DNA from: Candidatus Hamiltonella defensa 5AT (Acyrthosiphon pisum)
Lineage (GTDB): Bacteria; Pseudomonadota; Gammaproteobacteria; Enterobacterales; Enterobacteriaceae
DNA length: 64,000 nucleotides
Assembly: GCF_000021705.1 (NCBI RefSeq)
Contig: NC_012751.1
Coordinates: forward strand, 1 to 64,000
Direction of reading: 5' to 3'
In this document: positions 24,843 to 34,900 of the stretch, piece by piece
Layout of the letters: each line of letters starts with the position of its first letter
How positions within the stretch are numbered: the stretch's first letter is position 1
Translations under genes and position numbers: made by a program
The notes under the pieces: model-generated
What the model saw: only the letters and a program-made list of their open reading frames with translations
Databases searched by the model: none
Told to the model about the DNA's origin: nothing

Positions 24843-26158
24843 GCTTCTTGAGATGACATCAAAGATTCAATGAGTTCGGGATCTTTCGGAACAGCGGCGG
24901 TTAAATTTTCATTGCCTGTTTTTGTGATTAAAATATCGTCTTCGATACGAATGCCGATCCCCCTATACTGCTCAGGCACTTTCGCGTCCGAAAAAATATA
25001 TAATCCAGGCTCCACCGTTAATACCATTCCCTCTTTTAAAGGGCGATTTTTTTCATCAGAGCCATAATCTCCGACATCATGTACGTCCATCCCCAACCAA
25101 TGACTTAATCCATGCATGAAAAAGGGCTTATAGGCTTTTTGAGAATGCAGTTTTTTTAAACTTCCTTTTAATATTCCAAGGTTAATTAAACCTGCTGTGA
25201 TGATACGTGTGACCTCTTGGGTGACCTCATGAATACTGATACCTGGTTTGTATAACTCCAAGGCTTTATTTTGGGCGGCTAAAACAATGTCATATAACGC
25301 TTTCTGTGGAGCGGTAAATTGACCGCTGACAGGGAAGGTCCTTGTAATATCCCCCGCATAGCCCTGGTATTCGCAGCCCGCATCAATTAACACCAAATTC
25401 CCTGCATTGAGTTTGGATTCATTCTCAGTGTAATGCAGAATACAAGCGTTTTCGCCAGTAGCTACAATGCTGTTATAAGCCGGAAAACGAGCGCCACGTT
25501 GACTCAATTCGTACTGAATTTCGCTTTCCAGGTGATATTCGTAGAGGCCTGGACGACATTTTTTCATAGCACGAATATGAGCCTGAGCGCTGATTTCACA
25601 AGCTTTGCGCAATACATTGATCTCTTCTTTTGATTTCAATAACCTCATTTCATCAAGACAGGGTCGCCAATCCATCAGCACGTGTGGCACACTAGAACTT
25701 TGGCGTGATTTTAATCGTAGTTTTTTGCAGGCTGAAAAAAATATTTCATCCGCATACGCATATTGGCCTTGTGCGTGATACACAACCTCTTGATTTTTTA
25801 AAAATAAATAAAGATGTTCTTCTATTTCATCAAAGGGCAATGCGTGATCAATTCCCAATTTTTGGGGTGCCCATTCTTGACCCAGGCGAGCGCCAGACCA
25901 AGTTTCAGCAAGGGGATCTCGAGCTCGATTCAATAAAATGGACTTCGTTTTTTTTTGAGTCTCTTTGATCAACACCAATAAGGCTTCTGGCTCCTTAAAA
26001 CCTGAAAGATAATTGAAATAACTGTTTTGACGATAAAGATATTCCGAATCTGTGCTTCGAAAGACCTGAGGAGCAGAAAAAATCAGCGCTACACTGTTGG
26101 GCAACATCTTTGCCAGTAGTTTTTGACGTCGTTTTTGGTATTCTTTTAAAGTGATCAT
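24839..26158 (-). CDS. pepP: Xaa-Pro aminopeptidase P
   Basis: 439 residues from the ATG at 26158 (E. coli 441). It removes N-terminal residues that precede proline. The creatinase-type metal site is complete: LIDAGCEYQGYAGDITRTF, HGLSHWLGMDVHD, VEPGLY and GIGIRIEDD. An ATG at 26200 would add 14 residues, but those codons are the relic of an insertion-sequence transposase in another frame, so the later start, which aligns with E. coli, is chosen. ubiH follows with a 4-base overlap; ygfB, upstream in E. coli, is absent. Confidence 0.95.
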   Translation of the reverse strand: MITLKEYQKRRQKLLAKMLPNSVALIFSAPQVFRSTDSEYLYRQNSYFNYLSGFKEPEALLVLIKETQKKTKSILLNRARDPLAETWSGARLGQEWAPQKLGIDHALPFDEIEEHLYLFLKNQEVVYHAQGQYAYADEIFFSACKKLRLKSRQSSSVPHVLMDWRPCLDEMRLLKSKEEINVLRKACEISAQAHIRAMKKCRPGLYEYHLESEIQYELSQRGARFPAYNSIVATGENACILHYTENESKLNAGNLVLIDAGCEYQGYAGDITRTFPVSGQFTAPQKALYDIVLAAQNKALELYKPGISIHEVTQEVTRIITAGLINLGILKGSLKKLHSQKAYKPFFMHGLSHWLGMDVHDVGDYGSDEKNRPLKEGMVLTVEPGLYIFSDAKVPEQYRGIGIRIEDDILITKTGNENLTAAVPKDPELIESLMSSQEA

Positions 26159-26178
26159 AAATTGTGTGTTTGAATGAA

Positions 26179-26295
26179 TTAACTCAGAAGTGAAGCCCAT
26201 AGCATCAGTCGTATGCGTCTTTTCACATTTCGATGATCCTGCTCAACCAGATTATTGAGATATTTGATTTGTTTTGGATAGAGTCTCCCAATCAT
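26179..26295 (-). pseudogene. IS6-family transposase fragment
   Basis: A 38-codon frame reads IGRLYPKQIKYLNNLVEQ then DHRNVKRRIRLML. The LNN-VEQDHR-VKRR pattern is the typical stretch of the DDE catalytic domain in IS6/IS26-like transposases, including the glutamate of the DDE triad region. The rest of the element is gone; the fragment stops at TAA 26179 after a frame change. It lies between divergent pepP and rnb, only 21 bases from pepP, and has probably replaced the pepP upstream region. Confidence 0.7.
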
Positions 26296-26420
26296 TTAAC
26301 GCGACGCAACCTTACATAGGCCCGTCTTAAATGACAAGACTCACTTGCTGTATGCTTTTCATTCCGGTAAAACTGTCAACCCAAATTACACTACAAAATA
26401 ATACAACTCACTGGACAAGT

Positions 26421-28352
26421 ATGTTTCAAAATAATCCTCTACTTGCAAAGCTAAAAAAACAACTTCATGTTTCAGCGCCCAAAATTGAAGGTATCGTTAA
26501 AGGAACCGAAAAAGGTTTTGGGTTTCTTGAAATCGATGCGCAAAAAAGTTATTTCATTCCTCCTCCACAAATGAAAAAGGTCATGCATGGCGATCGTGTA
26601 CAGGGCAGCCTGTATAACGATAGAGATCGTGAAATGGTTCAACCGGAAACGCTGCTGGAACCTTTCCTCTCCCGTTTTGTGGGTCGTGTACAAAAAAGAG
26701 GGACATTTTTGCTGATCAGACCAGATCATCCTTTATTAAAAGAAGCTATTCCATGTTATGTCTCTGCTGATATCGCACACTCTTTTGAAGAGGGAGATTG
26801 GGCCGTTGCCGAAATGCGGGAGCATCCTCTGAAGGGTGCTCGAGCTTTTAAAGCAGAGATCACTTCTTTTATTGCTCATGGCGAAGATAATTTCGCGCCT
26901 TGGTGGGTGACCTTAACTCGCCACAATCTTGAACGTACTCCGCCTGATATGTGCCCGTTGGCGCTCAATGAAACCGAATCTGAACGTGAAGATTTAACGG
27001 ATTTAAATTTTATTACTATTGATAACGCCTCCACTGAAGATATGGACGATGCACTTTGTGTGTCGGATCTGGGCAATGGCTCTTTCATGCTGATGGTGGC
27101 TATCGCAGACCCAACTGCCTATATTGATGAAAATAGTCCATTAGATACGGCGGCTCGTCAGAGGGCTTTTACAACTTATTTGCCCGGCTTTGATATCCCG
27201 ATGTTGCCACGCGAAGTTGCAGATGATATCTGTTCACTTCGCCCTGATCAGCGTCGCCCTGCATTAATTTGTCGTGTCACCATTACGCCTGAGGGCGCTT
27301 TAGGTGAGGATATTCGTTTTTCGAGCGCCTGGATCACCTCAAAAGCAAAGCTGGCTTATAACAAAGTATCTGATTGGCTAGAAAATCAAGGGGATTGGGC
27401 GCCGCCCAATACTGAGATTGCTGAACAAATTCAATGGCTGAAACATATCTACGACGTAAGACATCATTGGCGTCAGCAACATGCTTTGGTCTTTAAAAAT
27501 CGTTCAGAATATCGTTTTGTGATCAATGAAAATGGGAATGTACTTGATGTCATTATTGACGAAAGGCGTATTGCTCACGGTATAGTTGAAGAATGTATGA
27601 TTGCGGCTAATATTTGTGCCGCGGTGATTTTACGAGATTGTTTAGGTTTTGGTTTTTATAACGTACATAGGGGCTTTGATCCTGCTTTGGTAAAACAAGC
27701 CGCACAAATACTCAAAACCCATGGTATCGAATTTCCCCCTGCTGATTTACTGACATTAGAAGGTTTCTGTCAATTACGTCGTCAGTTGGATTCGTTAGGC
27801 AATGAAGCGCTTGAAAGTCGCCTGCGTCGTTTACAGGCATTTTCTGAATTGAGTGTTGAGCCAGGCCCACATTTTGGTTTGGGTTTGCCCCTGTATGCGA
27901 GTTGGACTTCTCCGATTCGTAAATACAGTGATATGGTCAATCACCGGTTGTTAAAGATGGTGATTGCCAATCGATCTGCGAAAAAGCTCGATGAAAATAT
28001 CTCTGAATTAATTGCAGAGCGTCGCCGTGCCAATCGAATGGCAGAGCGAGATATCAGCGACTGGCTCTATGCTCGTTATCTCAATCCCATAGCAGGCACT
28101 GACAAAAATTTTTCCGCAAAAATTATGGAAATGACTCGTGGTGGCCTTCGAGTTCGGTTGTTAGAGAACGGAGCCATCGCTTTTATTCCGGCTTCTTTGA
28201 TTCACTCTGTCCGTAGTGAGATTGTATTCAATTCTGAAATGGGGACGGTTTACAAGAATGAAGATATTATTTATCGCCAGGGAGACATGATTGAAGTTCA
28301 ATTAGCGCAAGTGCGGTTAGATACCCGAAATCTGATTGCAAGACCCATCTGA
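26421..28352 (+). CDS. rnb: Exoribonuclease II
   Basis: 643 residues from the ATG at 26421 (E. coli 644). RNase II degrades RNA from the 3' end. It has two N-terminal cold-shock domains (KGFGFLEIDAQKSYFIPPPQ), the RNB catalytic domain with the acidic cluster ITIDNASTEDMDDAL, and a C-terminal S1 domain (GGLRVRLLENGAIAFIPAS). An ATG at 26331 would add 30 residues with no family match. The stop lies 6 bases from the end of convergent ribD with no terminator between. Confidence 0.96.
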   Translation: MFQNNPLLAKLKKQLHVSAPKIEGIVKGTEKGFGFLEIDAQKSYFIPPPQMKKVMHGDRVQGSLYNDRDREMVQPETLLEPFLSRFVGRVQKRGTFLLIRPDHPLLKEAIPCYVSADIAHSFEEGDWAVAEMREHPLKGARAFKAEITSFIAHGEDNFAPWWVTLTRHNLERTPPDMCPLALNETESEREDLTDLNFITIDNASTEDMDDALCVSDLGNGSFMLMVAIADPTAYIDENSPLDTAARQRAFTTYLPGFDIPMLPREVADDICSLRPDQRRPALICRVTITPEGALGEDIRFSSAWITSKAKLAYNKVSDWLENQGDWAPPNTEIAEQIQWLKHIYDVRHHWRQQHALVFKNRSEYRFVINENGNVLDVIIDERRIAHGIVEECMIAANICAAVILRDCLGFGFYNVHRGFDPALVKQAAQILKTHGIEFPPADLLTLEGFCQLRRQLDSLGNEALESRLRRLQAFSELSVEPGPHFGLGLPLYASWTSPIRKYSDMVNHRLLKMVIANRSAKKLDENISELIAERRRANRMAERDISDWLYARYLNPIAGTDKNFSAKIMEMTRGGLRVRLLENGAIAFIPASLIHSVRSEIVFNSEMGTVYKNEDIIYRQGDMIEVQLAQVRLDTRNLIARPI

Positions 28353-28358
28353 ATGTTT

Positions 28359-29537
28359 TTATTTTCCCATTGATATTGAGAAACCAGGATCAGGTTTTAA
28401 GCGTAGTCTTAAGTCTGGTCCCATTTGTTTCACCTCTTGTAAAACAAACTCGGGAGCCTTGGCTAATTCATTTAATCCAGGTAACTGGCATAATCCACGA
28501 GCAGTATTTCCCAGAAGCTTGGGCGCCATATAAAGAATCAATTCATCAACCAAGCCCGCTTCTAATAATCCTCCTGCCAGCTCAGCACCGGCTTCGACCC
28601 AAATCAAATTCATTTCTCGTTTTGCTAATGCCGTCATTAATGACCCTAAATCAATCGCATTTTTTTTATCGGGCCATTGAATACTAGAAAAGATCCATTG
28701 TTCTACCTGATTTGGCCAATCTTGATGATCAGTTTTTGTTCTAATGAGCCAGCAAGTTCCAGGTTGTTGAACGACCTGATGTTGAGGAGTCACTTTATGG
28801 TGCCTGTCTAAAATAATTCTAACGGGTTGACGTAAACTCTCTTGAGGATAGAGGGCTTGAGTCTTTTTCGGTAATGATTCCCAACGTACTGTTAAAGCAG
28901 GATTATCTGCTGACACTGTGACACCTGTACTTAAAATGGCCGAGCTTTGTGCTCTGAAAAACTGCACATCCTGGCGGGATTGCTCTGAGGTTATCCATTG
29001 GCTCTCTCCTGATGCCATAGCCGTACGACCATCCAGAGAACAAGCCATTTTGAGTTGTATATAAGGTAAGCCCGTTCGCATGCGTTTTAAAAATCCGGGA
29101 TTCAGATCTTGAGCCTCAGTGCTTAAAATTCCTGATGTCACTTCAATACCAGCCTGCTTGAGTTGATACAAACCTCTACCAGCAATTTCTGGATTAGGAT
29201 CTTCGATTGCAACCACTACACGCCTGACGCCAGCTTTAATTAAGGCTTCAACACAAGGAGGCGTTTTTCCATAATGACAGCAAGGTTCCAAAGTAATGTA
29301 AGCCACACTGCCTTTTGCTAAACGGCCCGCTTTTTGAAGGGCGTGAATTTCTGCGTGGGGCTCGCCCAAACGCAAATGATAACCTTCACCTACCACTTGT
29401 CCATGACGCACGAGAACACATCCCACATTCGGATTAGGTGTGGTCGTAAAACGACCCAAACTTGCCAATCTCAGTGCATAAGACATATAAAATTCATCCT
29501 GACATTTCACAGAGTCAGCAGAATGTGTTTTTTTCAT
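28359..29537 (-). CDS. ribD: Bifunctional riboflavin deaminase/reductase RibD
   Basis: 392 residues (E. coli 367). The N-terminal deaminase domain has the zinc site GEPHAEIHAL and PCCHYGKTPPC; the C-terminal reductase domain begins near residue 155 (PYIQLKMACSLDGRTA) and ends with LLGNTARGL and similar blocks. It performs the second and third steps of riboflavin synthesis. nrdR lies 12 bases upstream, as in E. coli, but ribE and nusB, which follow in E. coli, are absent and rnb is convergent. Confidence 0.95.
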   Translation of the reverse strand: MKKTHSADSVKCQDEFYMSYALRLASLGRFTTTPNPNVGCVLVRHGQVVGEGYHLRLGEPHAEIHALQKAGRLAKGSVAYITLEPCCHYGKTPPCVEALIKAGVRRVVVAIEDPNPEIAGRGLYQLKQAGIEVTSGILSTEAQDLNPGFLKRMRTGLPYIQLKMACSLDGRTAMASGESQWITSEQSRQDVQFFRAQSSAILSTGVTVSADNPALTVRWESLPKKTQALYPQESLRQPVRIILDRHHKVTPQHQVVQQPGTCWLIRTKTDHQDWPNQVEQWIFSSIQWPDKKNAIDLGSLMTALAKREMNLIWVEAGAELAGGLLEAGLVDELILYMAPKLLGNTARGLCQLPGLNELAKAPEFVLQEVKQMGPDLRLRLKPDPGFSISMGK

Positions 29538-29549
29538 AACAGCCCTTCT

Positions 29550-30023
29550 TTAATCCTTTTGATGGAGGGAGGGATTGTCTTGAAGCTTGGCAATTTCTTC
29601 GCCAAATTCACGGACATCTTCAAAACTGCGATAAACAGAAGCAAAGCGAATATAGGCAATTTTATCTAATTTTTTTAAGGCTTCCATCACAAATTGCCCG
29701 AGCATTTTGCTAGGAACTTCAGGTTCTCCGGTTGCACGAAGCTGAGATTTGATTTGATGAATGGCTGTTTCAAGAGCATCTGTACTGACAGGGCGCTTTT
29801 CCAGCGCTTTTCTCATCCCGCTGCGTAATTTTTGTTCGTTAAAAGGCTCAAGAAGATCATCGTTTTTTATAACACGGGGCATCACCAACTCTGCGTGTTC
29901 TAAGGTGGTAAAGCGCTCATGACAAATGGCACACTGGCGTCGACGTTTAATTTGAGACCCTTCAGACACCAAACGAGAATCTATCACTTTTGTATCAACC
30001 GTATTACAAAAAGGACAATGCAT
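29550..30023 (-). CDS. nrdR: Transcriptional repressor NrdR
   Basis: 157 residues (E. coli 149). The N-terminal zinc ribbon has cysteines 3, 6, 31 and 34 (CPFC ... CAIC), followed by an ATP-cone (MPRVIKNDDLLEPFNEQKL). It senses ATP/dATP and represses ribonucleotide reductase genes. It is the first gene of nrdR-ribD here, as in E. coli. Confidence 0.96.
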   Translation of the reverse strand: MHCPFCNTVDTKVIDSRLVSEGSQIKRRRQCAICHERFTTLEHAELVMPRVIKNDDLLEPFNEQKLRSGMRKALEKRPVSTDALETAIHQIKSQLRATGEPEVPSKMLGQFVMEALKKLDKIAYIRFASVYRSFEDVREFGEEIAKLQDNPSLHQKD

Positions 30024-30053
30024 AAAACTCCTTAGTAGAACTTCCTTGGATTT

Positions 30054-31946
30054 TTAAAAAGATTTTAACCGTGCAACTAAACCACTTCGTCTTTGAGTAG
30101 GGGTTAGAATCGCATGATTCAATACTTTATCGGTGGAATATAACGTTAATTTTTGACGAGCTCGAGTGATGGCCGTATAAACCAGTTCTCGGGTGACGAT
30201 AGGGGTAAAATGATCAGGCAACACCAATGCAGTGTGTTCAAATTCAGATCCTTGTGATTTATGAACGGTCATCGCGTATGCCGTACTGTGCGCTGGCAAA
30301 CGATTCGGTTGCACGGATTTTATGTGGCCATCTGAAAATTGAAAATACACTCTTAAGGCACCCGAGTGATCATAAAGAGTCATGCCCAGATCACCATTAA
30401 ATAACCCTAATGAACTGTCATTGCACTCTATCATGATAGGTCGCCCGGAATACCATGAATTATTGAAAGGTTTTTGGGATAGGCTTAATAAACCACTATG
30501 ACACAAAGTTTTTTCAATCTGTGTATTTAAACCCTCTAGACCAAATGAGCCCGTGCGCAGTGCGCATAACAGTTGGTAACGATTGAAAGCATGTAATATG
30601 GTTTCAGGATCTTTTCCCTGTTTAATCAGTTCAAGATAGGGCTGATAAGCCGCAACGCAGTCTTTCAGTAATTTTTGGTAATCTTTAGCATCACTCAGTG
30701 CATGTTGTCTGATATCAACATATTTTTTATTGACATCCCTTAAAATAGAGTGCGCTTTATGATGCTCACCTGAGTTAACGGCTTGCGCCAGTTCACCTAT
30801 CCCTGATTTTTTATCAAAACGATAATTTTTATTGAGTAAACAAAGCTGATCACAGACATGAGCAACACAGAGATTTGGAAAATGTTCTATTGGATGCCCT
30901 TTCAAATCATATCCTGTCAGCCTGTTTAATTCTTCCGCTCGTGATGTGCTGTAACCAAGAGACAAAAAACGCCCAATTTCTCCTAATACAGACCCCGCTT
31001 CTACTGAAGCAAGTTGATCTCTGTCACCAAGGAAGATGACTTGGGCTGAGTTAGGTAAAGCATCAATTAATCGGGCCAACATCGGCAAGTCCACCATAGA
31101 AGCTTCATCCACGACTAAAACATCCAGATCTAATGGATTATTTTTATGATAACGAGATTGATGTCCTTTAGAGTAAGCCCCAAGTAAACGGTGCAAAGTA
31201 CAAGCTTTTTCTGGCAAGCGTCGCGATTCTCCCGCGCTCAGTGATAATTCACGATAAGCGTTGCCTAGCGATTGTGTTAAACGTACGGCGGCTTTTCCTG
31301 TGGGCGCGGCAAGTTCAATACGTAAAGTCCGTTCTCCTGCAAGCCGTATCAAGGCGGTGAGTAATTTCGCCACTGTGGTGGTTTTTCCTGTCCCTGGTCC
31401 TCCTGAAATAATGGCGACTTTACTGGTAATCGCCACCGCAGCCGCCACTTTTTGAAAGTTAATATCAGATTCATTCGAAGTGAATAGTTGATCAAGGATC
31501 TGCTTGAGACGACATTCATCTTTTTTATGGTATGTCATTTTTTCTAAAGAATAATCTGAAATAAATTGAATCACTTGACCTTCATTTTTCCACATTCTTT
31601 GCAAATAAAGCCGTTCTTTTTCCAAGACCAAAGGGGTTGGTGAAGTGCCTTCACCGACGAGCGAGGAGGATTGAAATGCGTTCAACCATGCATTTTTATT
31701 TGGTTTTCCGGCGGCTTGCCATAAAGCTTCAGCCAATTCAGGGTGACGGCCATCAAAAAAATATTCAGGGGCTAAGCGAGCTAAGGGTAAACAAACATGT
31801 CCTGCACCGGCATCTGAGCTCAATAGAGCACAAGCGAGCTGCAATAAAGGTGAATGATGAGCAGCAATGATTTGTGCAAATTGCACATCAAGAAAACGCA
31901 ATAATTTTTGATCCAGGGCTTGATTTAATAACCCCATCATGGTCAT
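30054..31946 (-). CDS. recD: RecBCD subunit RecD, 5'-3' helicase
   Basis: 630 residues (E. coli 608). An SF1 helicase: Walker A SGGPGTGKTTTVAKLL, Walker B DVLVVDEASMVDLP, the GDRDQLASVEAGSVL motif and the late AMTVHKSQGSEF and ELVYTAITRARQKL blocks. RecD is the fast motor of RecBCD, which repairs double-strand breaks and degrades linear foreign DNA. Its start overlaps the recB stop (ATGA). In E. coli argA follows; here nrdR does. Confidence 0.96.
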   Translation of the reverse strand: MTMMGLLNQALDQKLLRFLDVQFAQIIAAHHSPLLQLACALLSSDAGAGHVCLPLARLAPEYFFDGRHPELAEALWQAAGKPNKNAWLNAFQSSSLVGEGTSPTPLVLEKERLYLQRMWKNEGQVIQFISDYSLEKMTYHKKDECRLKQILDQLFTSNESDINFQKVAAAVAITSKVAIISGGPGTGKTTTVAKLLTALIRLAGERTLRIELAAPTGKAAVRLTQSLGNAYRELSLSAGESRRLPEKACTLHRLLGAYSKGHQSRYHKNNPLDLDVLVVDEASMVDLPMLARLIDALPNSAQVIFLGDRDQLASVEAGSVLGEIGRFLSLGYSTSRAEELNRLTGYDLKGHPIEHFPNLCVAHVCDQLCLLNKNYRFDKKSGIGELAQAVNSGEHHKAHSILRDVNKKYVDIRQHALSDAKDYQKLLKDCVAAYQPYLELIKQGKDPETILHAFNRYQLLCALRTGSFGLEGLNTQIEKTLCHSGLLSLSQKPFNNSWYSGRPIMIECNDSSLGLFNGDLGMTLYDHSGALRVYFQFSDGHIKSVQPNRLPAHSTAYAMTVHKSQGSEFEHTALVLPDHFTPIVTRELVYTAITRARQKLTLYSTDKVLNHAILTPTQRRSGLVARLKSF

Positions 31947-34900
31947 TCTGTCGCCCCTCCTTTTTCCCCTTTAAAGAGCTGATCAAGCCCTTCAATAAGC
32001 TGAAATGATGGGCAACAATGAAAAATCCCCTGTCCCAAAGTTTGGCTATCAACCCCACGTAAAAATAAATAGATAACACCCCCGAAATCGCGTTCATACT
32101 GATAATTCGGAATCCGATGGCGTAGATAACGATGTAACGCCAACGTATATAATTGATACTGTAAATCATATCTATGTTCGGCCATCGCCTGTTCTATAGA
32201 CTGACGATGATACGCTTTAGCGCTTGTTCCTAACCAGTTAGATTTGTAATCCAAAAGATAAAATTGATCTTGCCAGAAGAAAACCAAATCAATAAACCCC
32301 GTCAATATTCCTTGCACCTTTGGAAAAGATAATGTTGAGCACAGTGCTGAAAGAGGATCGTGTTTTTTAATCAACACATCTAGGTTTGAGGATTCCAACA
32401 TTGCATCGATCGGCAAATGAAATTGCAATTCAACTTGTTTATTTTTTTCTGTTAATTTCGATAAACTCAGATCTCTTTTGTCATTGAGCGGGGTATCCAG
32501 GATCTCTGTTAACCAATCATGCAACATTGGTAGCCATTTTTCATCAAATCCTTTTTGAAGTAATTGCATCTTTAACCATTCGATCTCAATCGATTGACTA
32601 AAATCTAATCGTTCTAATAGATCATGAAGAAATGTTCCAGGTATCGCTCCACGTGGAAAGGTATGAGGGCTCAAGCTGTTTTCTGATGAAAAAAGGGGGT
32701 CGTTCATGACGTCTGTGATGACTTCAGTGTCCAAAGAAGGCAACAATTCTTGCATTAAAATATGATCGGTTTTGAGCCGATTAACCGTTGAATGGGTTAA
32801 GCTCGAAGAGTCTTGTAATTTCGAATAACTGGTGACCTGCCAATGATCTTGCATTTTTCTTGTAAAGTGCCTGGCTGTTAATTCAGGTAATGGTTCTTTT
32901 GTTGGTTGCCAAAGGCTAAAATCGGAGGGATTTGCCAAAGAAACGGCAATATGCTCGCCTTCCAGTTCCTTTAATTTTTCAGATAAATATTGAGCATCCC
33001 CTGCCATGCCTTTTTGAATCAGATACCCCAAAGCACTCAGATGTATGTCACTTTCTCGTTGTTTTTTTCTTCCCCCTTTAATGAAAGGAGCAATACCGAT
33101 AGAGCAATGATAAACAGAACGTGTTAATGCGACATACAGTAAACGTAGGTCTTCTGAGAGTCTTTCTTTTTCAGCTAAAGCCCTATTTTCATGGGTGGCC
33201 TTAAAGTCTAAAACCGCGGTACAGTGTTCAGGTTCATGATAAAAAACTTCTTTTTGGGCGCGTTCATCATGTGGCTGATGTTGAAAATAACCTATAAAGG
33301 GGAGCCAAACCAATGAATATTGTAATCCCTTAGATTGATGAACAGTCACAATTTGAATCAAATCACAATCTGTTTCTAGCCTCAGTTTCTGATCTTCTGA
33401 TTCAGCATTGAATTCTGTGATCTTTTGAGCAAGCCATCTGACTAATGCCTGTTCACTGTCCAGTTCCTCTGAAATTTGCTGTAGCAGTTCACTGAGATGT
33501 AGTAAATCGGTTAAACGACGCTCACCCTCTTGGGTTTTCAATAGGTTTTCTGCCAACCGACGCTGAAAAATGAGTTTTCTCAGCATGGGTAAGACCCCTT
33601 TTTTTTGCCAATGTTGACGATAGTCATGAAATTCATCGACCAAAGCATCCCATGCTTGCCCATCGGACTGTAGCGCCTGTAAGGCGTTTGTGTTCAACCC
33701 CAACAAACTGGTTGCCATAGCACAACGTAAAAATTTTTCGATTTCAGGTGCTAACACCGCTTGCAAAATCCATAGTAGATCTTTTGCTTCTGGCGTATCG
33801 AAGACACTGTCTCTGTTAGACATATAAACCGAAGGAATAGACAGCCTGTTTAACGCTTTTTTTACTAAAGCCGCTTCAGTGCGGGTTCTGACTAAAACCG
33901 CAATATCAGCTGCTTTCACTGAGCGTACCCCCTGATCACTCATCAGCTGTGCTCGCCCTTGTTGGCCTGCTGTTAACCAATCTCTTATTTCAATCGCGCA
34001 TTGATTAGACATACATTTTTTGTATTGATTAACAGTGATCCCTTCCCCTTTCTGTAACCAAAAATGTAATGCAGGTTGTATTTTTTTATCTATTGTTAAT
34101 TGGTAAGTTCTGTTTTTGTCTGAAGCAATCGCTTCAACAAAAGGGATCTGTGAAAATAAAAAAGGGGTCTCAATTTGAGTAAAAAGCTGGTTGACTGCTT
34201 TGACGATGGCCGGAGAAGAACGCCAGTTGGTTTCTAATGTGTACTGATGCGCGATTTGAGAGCGTGCACGAATATAAGTGAAAATATCGGCGCCACGAAA
34301 AGCGTAAATAGCTTGTTTGGGATCGCCTATCAGTAATAAGCCACAATCTTTTTTTTTAGCATAGATAGAGTGAAAAATACGATACTGTTGAGGATCGGTA
34401 TCCTGAAATTCATCAATTATTACAATAGGATATTGTTTTCTAATGGTTTCGGATAGTAAGTTTCCTCCTTTTTGTTTGAGTGCTGTATCCAGGTTTTTGA
34501 GTAAGTCATCAAAGCTTAATTCTCCTCGTCTTCGTTTTTCTTTTTCAAGAGAAAGGCGAATTTCTTTAATCGCTTTTGTAAGCACGACATCTCGTAATGT
34601 CAGGCCTTGAAAAAAAATAAAATCAATGAGCGAAAAAAGAGGATGTTGAGGAGGATGTCCTTTTTGAGTTTTTTCAAAAAGAATGGATTGACGAAACCTG
34701 TTTAACTCCTTTGGTAAAAAATAGGACCCACTTTCTTGATAGGCCCATTGAGTGATTTTTTCTAACCAAATCGGGAGATATCTGCTGTTATAAGTGCGTT
34801 TATCTACCCCCGATTTGTCGATTAATGTTTTTAAATCTGGAACTGTGGTTTGCCATTTGAGCTTAAGTTCGGTGATTTGTTTTATGATTTTTTGATGACG

